DNA of 64,000 nt from Phanerochaete sordida (taxonomy: Eukaryota > Basidiomycota > Agaricomycetes > Polyporales > Phanerochaetaceae). This document shows positions 10,193 through 20,001 of this stretch, piece after piece. The DNA lies in contig BPQB01000013.1 in the NCBI GenBank assembly GCA_019973155.2, positions 186,001 to 250,000 on the forward strand, in the 5' to 3' direction. The notes below the pieces were generated by a model. It ran no database searches. It saw only the letters and a program-made list of their open reading frames with translations, and was not told the DNA's origin. The position numbers and the translations under genes are program-made. Within the stretch, counting starts at the first letter, position 1; each line of letters begins with the position of its first letter.

Positions 10193-11086
10193 CTATGATG
10201 GTGGTGCATCCGACTGACCCTCCTCCAAGCTCTTCTTGAGACCCTCCAACGTCCTCGCCAACCTCGCCCCACTCGCCTCGTTGAGCACCGCCGTGAGTTG
10301 CGCCGCCGGCGCGCTGAGCAGCCCGACAATCTGGGCGCGGAGCTGGTCGAGTGTCGGGAGCTTCGCAACGTCCTTGACAGCGTCGACCTTGAACGCGCGG
10401 CCCTCGATGATCGCGCCGACGAGGCGGAGGTCGGGCACCGGCTCGGGCTTCGCGCCCTTGGGGCGCCGGCCGGGCACGTAGTTCGCCTCGGCCTCCTTCT
10501 TCTCCTTGGCGATCTGCTCCGCGCTCTTCGGCACGCGCGGCGGGACCGTGCGCGCGAGCACCGCGAGCACGGCCTGCAGCTGCGGCGGGTTCAGCTCCGG
10601 GAACGTGAGCACCGCGAGCGTGCCGTCGACCATCTCTGCGATCGCCCTGCGCGTCGCGTCGTCGAACGCGGGGTGCTCGCGCAGCGCGACGCCGAAGAAG
10701 GGCGTCGAGGCGACGACGAACTGCGGGAGCGCGGGCTCGGCGGCGGGCGCGGGGGCGGGCGTGGGTGCGGCGAGCGACGGCTTCGGCTTCGGGACGTGCT
10801 TGAGCGCCGCGGCGGCGATGTCCTTGCGCAGTTGCGTGAGGCGCTTCACGCTGAAGTCGACGTGCTTGAAGAGAATGAGCGGGTGTGTTTTGCTCGAGTC
10901 CAGCAGGCGGGTGTACTCGTCGACTTTGTAGCGTTTGCGCTCTGGGTATTTGCGGGGCATGTGCTTGCCCGGGAAGACGTACGCTGGGGTGACGCTCGCA
11001 ATGGTGCGTTTTGAGAGGGTGCTGGGCCCTGCAGAGGATGAGCTAGGGCATGCCGCACGCAGCGGCCGCGCCAGCGAGGAGAGCAT
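10193..11086 (-). CDS. Mitochondrial large-subunit ribosomal protein uL10m
   Basis: Single exon, 297 aa. The start at 11086 is chosen because the following residues (MLSSLARPLRAACPSSSS, then SKRTIASVTP) look like a mitochondrial presequence. The body resembles the ribosomal L10 family of mitochondrial type (yeast MRPL11): KRYKVDEYTRLLD, ILFKHVDFSVKRLTQLRKDI, FFGVALREHP, then DLRLVGAIIEGRAF and LPTLDQLRAQIVGLL. A Pro/Ala-rich insert of about 25 residues sits after the first domain. In the mitoribosome uL10m is the base of the L7/L12 stalk that recruits translation GTPases. TATA-like elements lie at 11226-11233 and 11261-11266 on the minus strand. Confidence 0.85.
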   Translation of the reverse strand: MLSSLARPLRAACPSSSSAGPSTLSKRTIASVTPAYVFPGKHMPRKYPERKRYKVDEYTRLLDSSKTHPLILFKHVDFSVKRLTQLRKDIAAAALKHVPKPKPSLAAPTPAPAPAAEPALPQFVVASTPFFGVALREHPAFDDATRRAIAEMVDGTLAVLTFPELNPPQLQAVLAVLARTVPPRVPKSAEQIAKEKKEAEANYVPGRRPKGAKPEPVPDLRLVGAIIEGRAFKVDAVKDVAKLPTLDQLRAQIVGLLSAPAAQLTAVLNEASGARLARTLEGLKKSLEEGQSDAPPS

Positions 11087-11225
11087 GGCTGGTGACGGTG
11101 AGGTTGCGGGACAAGTCTCAACTTGCCAAAAAGGCGGGTTGGCGCGCGCTTGTCGCCGACGCGTCGGGATCGAAGGAAAGCGCTCGACGTGCTTACGATC
11201 CAAATATTCAAGACCCATATCACAG

Positions 11226-11266
11226 CTTATATACCAGGAAGGGGACGCCCTGACTGGTTGCTTATA
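11226..11266 (-). promoter_or_regulatory. TATA-like elements upstream of uL10m
   Basis: TATATAAG (11226-11233) and TATAAG (11261-11266) on the minus strand, 140-180 bp upstream of the uL10m ATG. The stretch 11087-11415 otherwise holds nothing recognisable. Confidence 0.35.
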
Positions 11267-11415
11267 AGGGGGTAACTCTCGGAAGAACCTATTACAGGGA
11301 AAGAAGGCTACGGCGACTCCCCAGAATACATCTCGGATGGTGATAGTACATGTCCTCTCTATTGCAACTCACGTCGCTGCGTGCGTAGATTATTGACGTC
11401 TTTTCTTGTGCAGAC

Positions 11416-12854
11416 TCATTCGGGCACAGGGCCAGCAGTCGAGTGCTAAACAAGACGTGGATTTAGTAAACTCCTACGATGAAAACAGGGAGAAGCTCTA
11501 ACCTTCTTGCTGTCAAAGCCGTCGAGGCCAGACGCGACACGGGTGCCGGCAACGATAGAGCTCCAGTCCAAAGTCTCGTAAACGGGATCGCCACGGAGCT
11601 TCTTGGAGTCGTGAAGTGCACGGGCCGTGAGCAGATGTTGGTGAGCGGTGTCCTGGTTTGTTCTCAGTATGACTGTATATTGCTGGATGAGGGTCATGGC
11701 TTACCAGGGCTGGCATTGGTGAGTTCACCTCGGCCGCCAGCTTTCGAATATGCGTTGAGTCCTTGATACCGCCGTCGATTGCAAAGCCCTTGCTTCCGTC
11801 GAAGAGGTCATGAACCATCTTATTGGCGTACGCGTCCAATCTACCGACGCGTGAGCTGAAGTACAGAGCAATGTAAGGAGATCTTCGTACATCGGTGCAG
11901 GCATGAGGTCCTTTACAAGGCCATGGATCTGCGTGGGCTTGATTCCAGACTTCTCGGCCAGCGTGAAGGACTCGGCAAGAATCTCAAGACTGCCCAAGAT
12001 CATCGAGTTACCGATAAGCTTGAAGGTGGGCGCTGCATTAAGAACACGTAAATGTGCGCGAATGTAAGCACGAAGATCTGTCTAACCTTTCTCTAGGTTT
12101 CCTCCGAGGTCGATGACCTTGCGGCCCATAGCGGGGATCATGAGATGCGCGACTTCCTTCTTGGAACGGTAATCGCCGGCCATGACCACGATAAGCTGAG
12201 CAGCGTCGGCAACTGGTGGTGCACCAAAGACGGGTGCCATGACGAGGTGGCAGTGGGGAACGCTGCTCATGAGAGTGTCGAGTTCACCTGGAAAAGGCCC
12301 TCAGCCTGAGGACGGTCAGAGAGGTGTTAGGTGCCTACCTGCCAGAGTTGGATAGACCGTGCTGGTCTCCACAAAGATCTTGTTCTTTGTAGACTGTGCT
12401 TCCTGCGCGCGGTGTCACTATCTGTATTGGTGCAGGAGCCCTCGAGACTCACCTTGAGGGCGGCGACGAATTTCTCAAAGACACCCTTCACAACTTCATC
12501 GTTTGCGAGGTTGGTTATGACGATGTCGCAGTTCAACGCGAGATCCTCCGGCTTGTCGGCGATCTTTATGTGTGTCTTGCCCACTTCCTCCTGCAAGCTC
12601 TCGCACTTGGCGCGCGAGCGATTCCAGACGTATATCGGGTGCGCGATGACAGGAGACTGCAGACGCGTTGCGAGATTACGCGCCATTGGGTATCCCATTG
12701 CGCCGAGGCCCGCGAAACCGAGGACGAGCTCCTTGTGTGGAGAGTGGGGGCGCGAGAACGGGATCTGTTCGAGAGACGGGGTCGAACGACCACCTTGGAG
12801 AGGCGTCATTGGCTTTGGGCTGAGTGCGGCGTGGTGAAGGGCTGAGTGGGCCAT
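11416..12854 (-). CDS. 3-hydroxyisobutyrate dehydrogenase-like NAD(P)-dependent oxidoreductase
   Basis: Seven exons on the minus strand: 12854-12453, 12402-12339, 12287-12087, 12032-11891, 11840-11705, 11652-11503 and 11445-11416; 374 aa. The Rossmann motif GFAGLGAMGYPMARNL (residues 46-61) marks the beta-hydroxyacid dehydrogenase/6PGDH-NAD2 family. The second domain follows with ETSTVYPTLAGELDTL, APVFGAPPVADAAQL and KLIGNSMILG, where the Lys and Asn fit the catalytic KxxxN. Fungal relatives of this form are usually annotated as 3-hydroxyisobutyrate dehydrogenase or glyoxylate/succinic semialdehyde reductase. The substrate-binding GG signature is replaced by GAPP, so the substrate is uncertain. 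An N-terminal extension of about 40 residues is not obviously a presequence. The gene is divergent from the kinase at 13111. Confidence 0.85.
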
Positions 12855-13110
12855 GTCTGCGCGCGAGGGGGACTTATGTAGGACGAGGGTCGCGAAGACT
12901 CAGAGAAGACGGAGGATGGACGGCGATGAGGGCAGCTGCAATCTCTCGTTCATCTGCCGCATTCGAGGGCTGCACTTTATGCGCGTCATAGGGCGCTTGA
13001 GGCAGCGTCGGCCGCGTGGCCTCCACGTGGGGGCGCTCGGGTGCAGCAACGCCTGGCAATAACTCGAGTAGCCAGCTCGACGCAGGCTGCCACCGCGACC
13101 ACCACCCGCC
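12855..13110. promoter_or_regulatory. Divergent promoter between dehydrogenase and kinase genes
   Basis: 256 bp separate two start codons on opposite strands, so both promoters must share this space. No TATA box or other recognisable site was identified. Confidence 0.4.
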
Positions 13111-16100
13111 ATGGCCCAGCCACAGGCCTACGCGCAGCCCTACCCACAGCAGAACAAGGGCACCCTCGTCCCCGGACAGACCATCTCCGTCAACAAGTAC
13201 ACCGTCCAGGTCGAGCGGTACCTCAGCCAAGGCATGTCCTCGTCGCGTTGGAGATTCCAGTGATTTCACGTCCAGCCCAGGTGGCTTCGCGCACGTCTAT
13301 CTCGTCCGTACCGCACAGCCCGTATACGGTACTACACATCATGTCCTGAAGCGTATCGCGGTCCCCAACGAGGCGATGTTGACAGAGGTCAAGAAGGAGG
13401 TCGACATTATGGTACGCAGCCCCGCCGCCTCACCGGACCCGGCAGGGAACGCATGACCTGTTCCACAGAGGATCCTCAAAGGACACCCCAACATCGTTTA
13501 TCTCATTGACGCTGCCTGGCATCGCTCAAGCGACGGAGTCTACGAGGTGTTCATTCTCATGGAGTACTGCCCAGGAGGCGGTATCATCGACATGATGAAT
13601 CGACGGCTCAGGGAACGCCTCACAGAGCCAGAGATCCTGACTATATTCATCGACGTCTGCGAAGGCCTCGCCGCCATGCACGCCCTCAAGCCGCCATTGC
13701 TCCACCGCGATCTCAAGGTCGAGAACATCCTCCAATCATCCCCCACCTCCTACAAACTCTGCGACTTCGGGAGTGCCACCCCAGTGCAGAAAGTGCCAGC
13801 GAACATACAAGAGCTTAGAGCACTGGAGAACGACCTCAATCGACACACCACTCTGCAATACCGCGCGCCAGAGATGGTTGATGTATACCAGCGGAGACCA
13901 ATCGACGAGAAGAGCGACGTTTGGGCACTGGGTGTCCTCCTCTATAAGCTTTGCTACTACACTACTCCATTCGAGGAGCACGGTCCACTCGCCATTCTGA
14001 ACGTGCAGTACAAGATCCCCCCTTATCCTGTGTACTCGCACCAGATGAACGCTTTGATAGGTACGCGTATTGTCTCGCTTTCCGTCGTTGATCTCACCGT
14101 ATCGCATACACAGCCTCTATGCTGCGAGAGCACGGCGCGCAGCGCCCAACCGTGTTCGAAATCCTCAATCACGTTCACGCGCTCCGGGGCTCGAAGCCGC
14201 GCTTCCAGTACACTATGCCACAGAAGCAGCCCTCAGTGCCCCGCCCCCTGCAGCCACTATCCTCCAACATCGGCGCACCTGTCCCCACTTCGAATGGACT
14301 CGACGATCTTGTCACCTTCAAGTCTCGAGCGAGTCAACCCTCGCCCTCCAGAATTGCGGGCACCGAGTCGCGGGACAAAGCTCTCGAGGCTGTCGCGCCT
14401 ATGCGCCGCGGGCGCCCTGGCCAGTCTTCCGTCCCCGAGCAACCACAATCTTACCAACCACCGCCAAGTCCGAGAAAGGACAGGGAGCGTAGCGCTGCGG
14501 GGGGCGCAGGCTTCAACCTGGACATGAAATTTGGCGCTGAAGAGGACAAAGCATGGAAGGGCGTCCGCGGTCACAAGTCGGGGATGGCAAGTTTTGGTGG
14601 CGGCACGTCCGCAAATCTCAACGTGGGTGGAGACGCATGGGGCCTCGGAGGGAAGGATGCTGCGAAGGAGAAAGTACAGGTCGACAAGCTGCAGCTGCCA
14701 AACGGCTTCGACAGCGACTTCTCGTCGTCGTTCGGCAAAGGTTTCGGAGACGCCTTCGAGCCAACGAAACCGCTTGCTCCAAGTCCATCGCCCTCGAAGC
14801 CACAACCCATCCCCAATTCTCGCCCGACGCCGTCGCCAGGCTTGTCAGGCTCTCCCAGCAAATCTAGGACCTCCAAAGACGCTTTCGACGGTTTGGGCCT
14901 GTCATCTCAACAGGCCCCGCCGCAAACTCTTGGTGAGGCTCGTCGTGCAAGAACTGGTCTCGCGACTGCTGGTGTCAGCGCAACTCCTTCGACATCGAGC
15001 GGCCAGTACCTCAGTCCGCCAGGTCAAGCCTCAAGTGCCGGGATCGGGTCCAGCTACACGACATATCGGCCCCCAAGTACGCAAGGACCCTTCCCATCAC
15101 CTCGTGTCCAGCCGGCTTCGCGCCCTCCATCGCCTGCCGTCACCTCGTCCAGAGCACCATCCAAGCGTCCTGGTGAGCAATCTGCCGAGGAACGTTTCCC
15201 TTCCCTTGAGGACCTCGACCGCACCTTCACCTCGCCAACAAACAGCACATCGGTACCGAACAACTTCCACGCTCAGTCACAACCAGGATCGACGGAGAGG
15301 CTACCAGAACGCCCAGCGGGCGCAAGACCGCCATCTCGAGGTGGCGTGCGAACAGGCAATCTACTCGGGTTACCTGCCGCTGCCGGCCCCGCGCCTTCGC
15401 TGGACCGTGGCACTGGCAGGTATGACGGCGTGCGCTCTCAACATGTCACTGGTACTGCGATGCGCGACGCGAGGCTCGGACACAATAGGTCGCCTACTGC
15501 TGCCGACGCTACGCCAGAGCCCGCGAAGACCAGCCTGCCACGCAGGTCGGGCACGATCTCTGGGCACACGCGTCCGAGGCTCGAGCGCAGGCACCGGAGC
15601 TCAATCTCAATCAAACACACTGCGTCCGAGTCCGGTCCCTCTCTGGTCGACGTTCCTTCCTCGTCAAACGCGGATTCGCGCAGCTCGCCCGCACCCGCGC
15701 CTGCACTCCCACCGCGCCCAAGCCCGAAACCGCCAGCGCAGCAAGCGCCGCAGAGAGACTGGCTCACAGGCGCGTCAGACGACGAGGGCCCGCCGCCGCC
15801 AAGGCCGCAGCCCGTCCTGCGCGAGAGCCCGAGCAAGCGTGCGTCGTACATTGAGCGCAGCCCCGTGCAGCTCGAGCGGCCGCTCGAGGCGGAGAGCGTC
15901 GTACCCGACTACAAGCAGGGCGACTTCGGGGACAAGATCGAGCGCGAGCGCGAGCGGAACCGGGAGTGGGAACGGGAGCTCGAGCGCGAACGGGAGCGGC
16001 AGAAGGAGGCGGTGCGCGCGCACCAACGCGAGAAGGACGCGGCGCGGACAGTGGAGGAGCGCGCGCGCGACCGTACGCGGCTCGCCTCAGTGCAGAAGCT

Positions 16101-17541
16101 CCAAACGGGAGACAAGGCCCGCAAGCCGGACGCCGGGAGGGTGTCGCCCACGAAGCCGCACAGGGCATTCGTCACTCGAACAGGCACGACGACTGGTGGG
16201 CCCGCGGGCGGCATGCAGCTGCCCGAGATGAACTCGGGCAGGCGGACCGCGCCGCCGCCGCTCTCGTCTGCCGACAGCGGGCTGACAGAGAACTGGAGCC
16301 CGATCTCGTCGCCGACGCGGCCCCTGCGGCGCGACTCGACGTCGAGCAGCGACGAGGGCCCCGAGGACCTCAACGGATACGTCCCGCGCGGCGGCGTCGG
16401 CGCGAAGGTCGGTGCGCTGCAGGCCGAAAGCGCACCCGAGCCACCCGAGCCGGAGCGGCGGCGGCACGGCGGGAAGGGCCGCCAGAACTCGGTGCACGAC
16501 CTCGTCGACCTCTGGGGCGGCCCGGGTCCCACCTCGCCGACGAAGTTCGCGGACAAGCGCCGCTCGGCGATCGTCACGTCGTCGTCGATGATGAAGCAGG
16601 CGTACACGCTGGGCGAGGGCTTTTCGAAGGGCTCGGCACCTGTCACCTCGCCGCCGCTTGTCTCGCCGACCCCCGAGGAGCCTGCACCGCAGGCAACAGG
16701 GAGTCGGGCTTTGCCGCGGCCGCCATCCTCTCAGCAAGTGCGTAAGCAGACGATGCTTGCGACTGGCACGAACTCTCGGGCGCCACCCTCTGCCTCCCCC
16801 GTTCCTCCTGCGGCGACGCCGTCAGCTTCGATTTCTGCTGCTCCGACGGGACGTGCACGGCCCCAGTCAATGTTCATCAACCCTGTGCTCAAGACTGCCC
16901 CACTAGAGTCCCACGCGTCGTCCTCCACCAGTGCACCGAAACCACAAGAACAGGCAGAGCCGCAGAAACGCACTGCGCGACGCACGTCCATCTCGGACAT
17001 GGTGCAGCGCTACGAGGCGATCAACGGTAACACGAAACCACCGCCTGTCGCAGCGAAGCCCGCGCCCCTCAGCCTCAAAGCGGCCACTTCAGAGTCTTCG
17101 AGCGCAGGCCTCCCCTCGCCTTCCGCCGCAGCCACGCGCTTCCCCCAGCTCTCGCCGCCGTCATCGCCCCAGCTCGGCAAGGCGAGCCTCGCGGTGCCCG
17201 ACGAGGAGCCCAGCAAGAGGGCCGCGTTCCAGGGGCGACGCTCGCCGAGCCCCGCGCGCGTCGCGTCCCCGCGGCCGGCGTCCAGCGCGGCGCGGCCCGC
17301 CGAGCAGCCCAACGGCGCGCGCAGCAGCGCGTCGAGCGCGCGCCCGTCGTTTGAGCGCAAGGCGACGCTGCCGCCGCCCGAGGACGCGGCGCCCCAGCGG
17401 CGGAACAGCGACGAGGGCTCGCCGGAGCGGCCGTACCAGGGCGTGTCGAAGCTCATCAACCGCTGGCAGCACATTGTGGAGGAGCAGGGCACTGGCGGCG
17501 CGGGGCAGCGCAAGCCGTCGGGCTCGCTTCGCGGGCGGTAG
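13111..17541 (+). CDS. Ark1/Prk1 (NAK)-family serine/threonine kinase with long disordered tail
   Basis: Exons 13111-13231, 13281-13411, 13469-14060 and 14114-17541; 1423 aa. Intron 1 uses a GC donor (GCATGT). The kinase domain spans about residues 30-305: glycine loop QGGFAHVYLV, Lys64 in VLKRIAV, catalytic HRDLKVEN (Asp165), DFG (183-185) and RAPEM. These features and the N-terminal kinase placement fit the numb-associated kinase family (yeast Ark1/Prk1/Akl1, animal AAK1/GAK), which phosphorylate endocytic adaptors and actin-patch proteins. The remaining 1100 residues are Pro/Ser/Arg-rich and low in complexity, with an Arg/Glu-alternating stretch near genomic 15930-16060. The C-terminus ends in a conserved-looking VSKLINRWQHIVEEQ segment. 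The codon use is very GC-rich towards the end. Confidence 0.88.
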
Positions 17542-17842
17542 CGTGTGGCGCGGGGCGAAATCTTGCAATGTGCGTGCTCTGGCTTCTTCGCTTGGATGCT
17601 GTTGCTGATGGGTTGGTTGTAGTAATGGGACCTATGGAAGCAATGTATCTATTTCTGGACTTATGCCCGTAATACTCACAGTGTGCATATCGGAATCTTG
17701 AGCTTACCCGGAAGCTGCGAACAGCTCGTCATGTTACGCTACAAGCTTCAAAGCTTCACGACTGATATACCCAGTTCACGACTTTGCCACTTTGATTAGT
17801 CATCCGGGGTGCACTTGTACAATATTGCCCAAGGTACTAGGG
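17542..17842. other. Convergent 3' flanks
   Basis: Short spacer between the converging kinase and DUF1857 genes. It presumably holds both 3' untranslated regions; no other feature is seen. Confidence 0.5.
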
Positions 17843-18387
17843 CTACGCTTTGACTTCTCCCTTCTGCACCAAATCGCGAATTTCCTTCAGCGACTGGAGC
17901 ACCGCCCCTTTGGCACCTTCCTTCAGCTGCGCCCTCTTGGTCGTTTCCTCTGCAGAGCCCGGGTGGATGTCAGGGAAGTTCCAAGCAAAGTTGAACGTCA
18001 GGTAGAGGTCGGATTCGCCCTCCCCATCCGAGACGATGTTCGAGATGACGGTCCCGACGTCAATCATCTGGAACTCGGCCTGCAGCTCGGCGTCAGCAAG
18101 GATGTCGCGGTCATAAACGTCCGGAAAGTCCGTACGTGCACGTCGTCGCCAAAGGTGATGACCTCGGTGACCTTGCCCGGCGGGCCCGTGCCCGGCTTGA
18201 ACTGCACGACGCGCGTGAGCCCGCCGGCGTGCTCCTCGACGACCTCGCAGTGCTCGATGACGGGCACGAAGCGCGTCGGGGCGCGCGCCTTGATCTTGAG
18301 GGCCTCCCAGACCTGCGCGCGGGTGACCTTGAGCGGGGCGTCCGCGGGGTTGATGGGCGCGGTGAATGCGGTGTGGATCCTCGCCAT
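17843..18387 (-). CDS. DUF1857 (SRPBCC-fold) protein
   Basis: Exons 18387-18136 and 18079-17843 on the minus strand; 162 aa. Motifs such as HTAFTAPINPADAPLKVTRA, VWEALKIKARAPTRFVPVIE, GGLTRVVQF and PPGKVTEVITFGDDVHV match the fungal/bacterial DUF1857 family, small proteins of the START/Bet v1-like fold. Members occur as stand-alone proteins and in some secondary metabolite clusters; no reaction is established, so none is assigned. The splice donor could alternatively lie a few bases upstream, but the chosen join (VH to AEFQMID) keeps the family pattern. A degenerate relative lies about 0.7-1 kb upstream on the same strand. Confidence 0.82.
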
Positions 18388-20001
18388 GGTGGATATCGTT
18401 GCTGTTGGTTGTGGTGCCTGGGTATGCGAAGGCTGGCCCTTTAGTACTCCTGCGTTCGCTGATGTCATGTGGATTTCGTCTGGGCGGTCCTTGGGCGGTC
18501 GCTTGCTAAAAGATGATTTATCAGCATACACACGTTAATTTGCCGCAGCGCGACGCGTAGAGTCCGCAGCTTGGAATTCAGCCATGTATACAGATGCTCT
18601 GTGTGGCGTCTGGTGGCTGATTCACTGCATGAACTAATTAGAACGATAGTTCGCAGGACGAGGGTTTTCAGAGTGCCTCCCACGCGGACCGATCTACGCG
18701 AATTGCTCATTGCATTGTGGCGTCATTTACCAGACTTGGGTACAGTAGATCGCACGCAGCCTGCAGCAGTTTCGTGCGTCCAAGAGTACCCGTGCCACAG
18801 GTAATTCTATGAACGCCGTGCAAGCCCGGCGTCCGCGGTCCACAGGTCCACACGCTGGTCTCCCCGTATACTAACTTGATGCTGAATGTCCGAGTCCCTC
18901 ATCGCCAGATTCCATCTGTTTTGCTACGGTCTCTCACCTAGTGACTCTAGCAGGATCTTCAGGAATCTCAGATTAATGTGAATGTTAAAGAGAGGTCGGA
19001 TTTACCGTGTCCATCAATGTGACGTATGGATGACGCCCCCCTGTCATTTGTTCACCATCCCACCCAAATCCCACCTGGAGGACACAGCAATTATAATCGA
19101 TAGGGTGACCATCAAAGTGAGATGCCGCGAAGACGCGTACGAGGTCGTTGTCCCCGCAGCTGATGATGTCGGTGGCTTTGCCCGAAGGCAAACCGCTATC
19201 CGCGTGCCAGCAACTACCGTGAGCTCGACGATAGGAGTTAGCCCGGTCGCGCCTTGCTCGAGTCTTTCGTTGCACTAGACGATCAAGGGCACAGATGGCA
19301 CGGCATTGGTACTGGGGCCGTTGAGCTTAAAAGCTTGTACCGCGCCTACCCGCAAGATTGATCGAGCAGCATTTGCCCAGAATATGAACAGTCTGTGGTC
19401 GTTCTTGTCACAACTGTCGTGTACCTGCGAACGGATAAATGAGTCTGGTCACCTAGCTACGCCTATGCATCGCGTACTAGTCCTATGTCTGTGCAGTAAA
19501 GATGCCCGATACCGACGTTGACCGTGGGACGATGCCGCTTTTCCGTGCTGTGCATCGACAGCGTGAGCTTACGACCGTCTCTGCACCGACATGAGACCGC
19601 CTTTACGCGTATAGACCGTCCCCAACGAAACGCACCAGAACGAGGTCGTCGCCGTCGGTCTCTGTAGATTATTTGTAGAAGAAAGTATCACAGAGGACCA
19701 ACGGCTTGGGTCCATCCAACGCCACGTCTGCACAGAACATAGTTCCTTGTACGCAGTATTAAGGAGTTGCGGTCAGCTCGCAGTTAGACAAATGGGCACT
19801 CGCCGGACATGTTTTGCGAACGCAGCATGTCGCTGAGACATCAGATAAGATGGTATGTATCGGAGGACAGGCAATAGCAAAACAGGAAAAGTATGCTATC
19901 GTCGCTTCGAGCTGCGGTCGTCCAGCCCTGGGGAGCTTCTCCGTTTCCTGGAGCTAATGGGTTAACATGTCAAAGCGAGATGACCACAGCAGGAGAACAA
20001 C
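18388..20001. other. 1.6 kb without intact gene
   Basis: Apart from the DUF1857 relic at about 19030-19385, no coding signal, repeat or RNA gene is recognised. All open frames are short and lack splice-supported extensions. Confidence 0.5.
19030..19385 (-). pseudogene. Relic of a DUF1857 gene
   Basis: On the minus strand the remnant reads VPLIV-stop-CNERLEQGATGLTPIVELT, then after a frameshift SGLPSGKATDIISCGDNDLV. These align with VPVIEHCEVVEEHAGGLTRVVQF and PPGKVTEVITFGDDVHV of the intact gene at 17843-18387. An in-frame TAG (complement near 19275-19277) and the frameshift rule out a product. The region corresponding to the start and to exon 2 is too decayed to place. Confidence 0.65.

Noticed and set aside
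14531..16231. 566-codon frame overlapping the kinase tail, plus several antisense frames at 15.4-17.5 kb
   Set aside because: Shadow frames of the GC-rich, low-complexity kinase C-terminus, which itself is in frame with the kinase domain.
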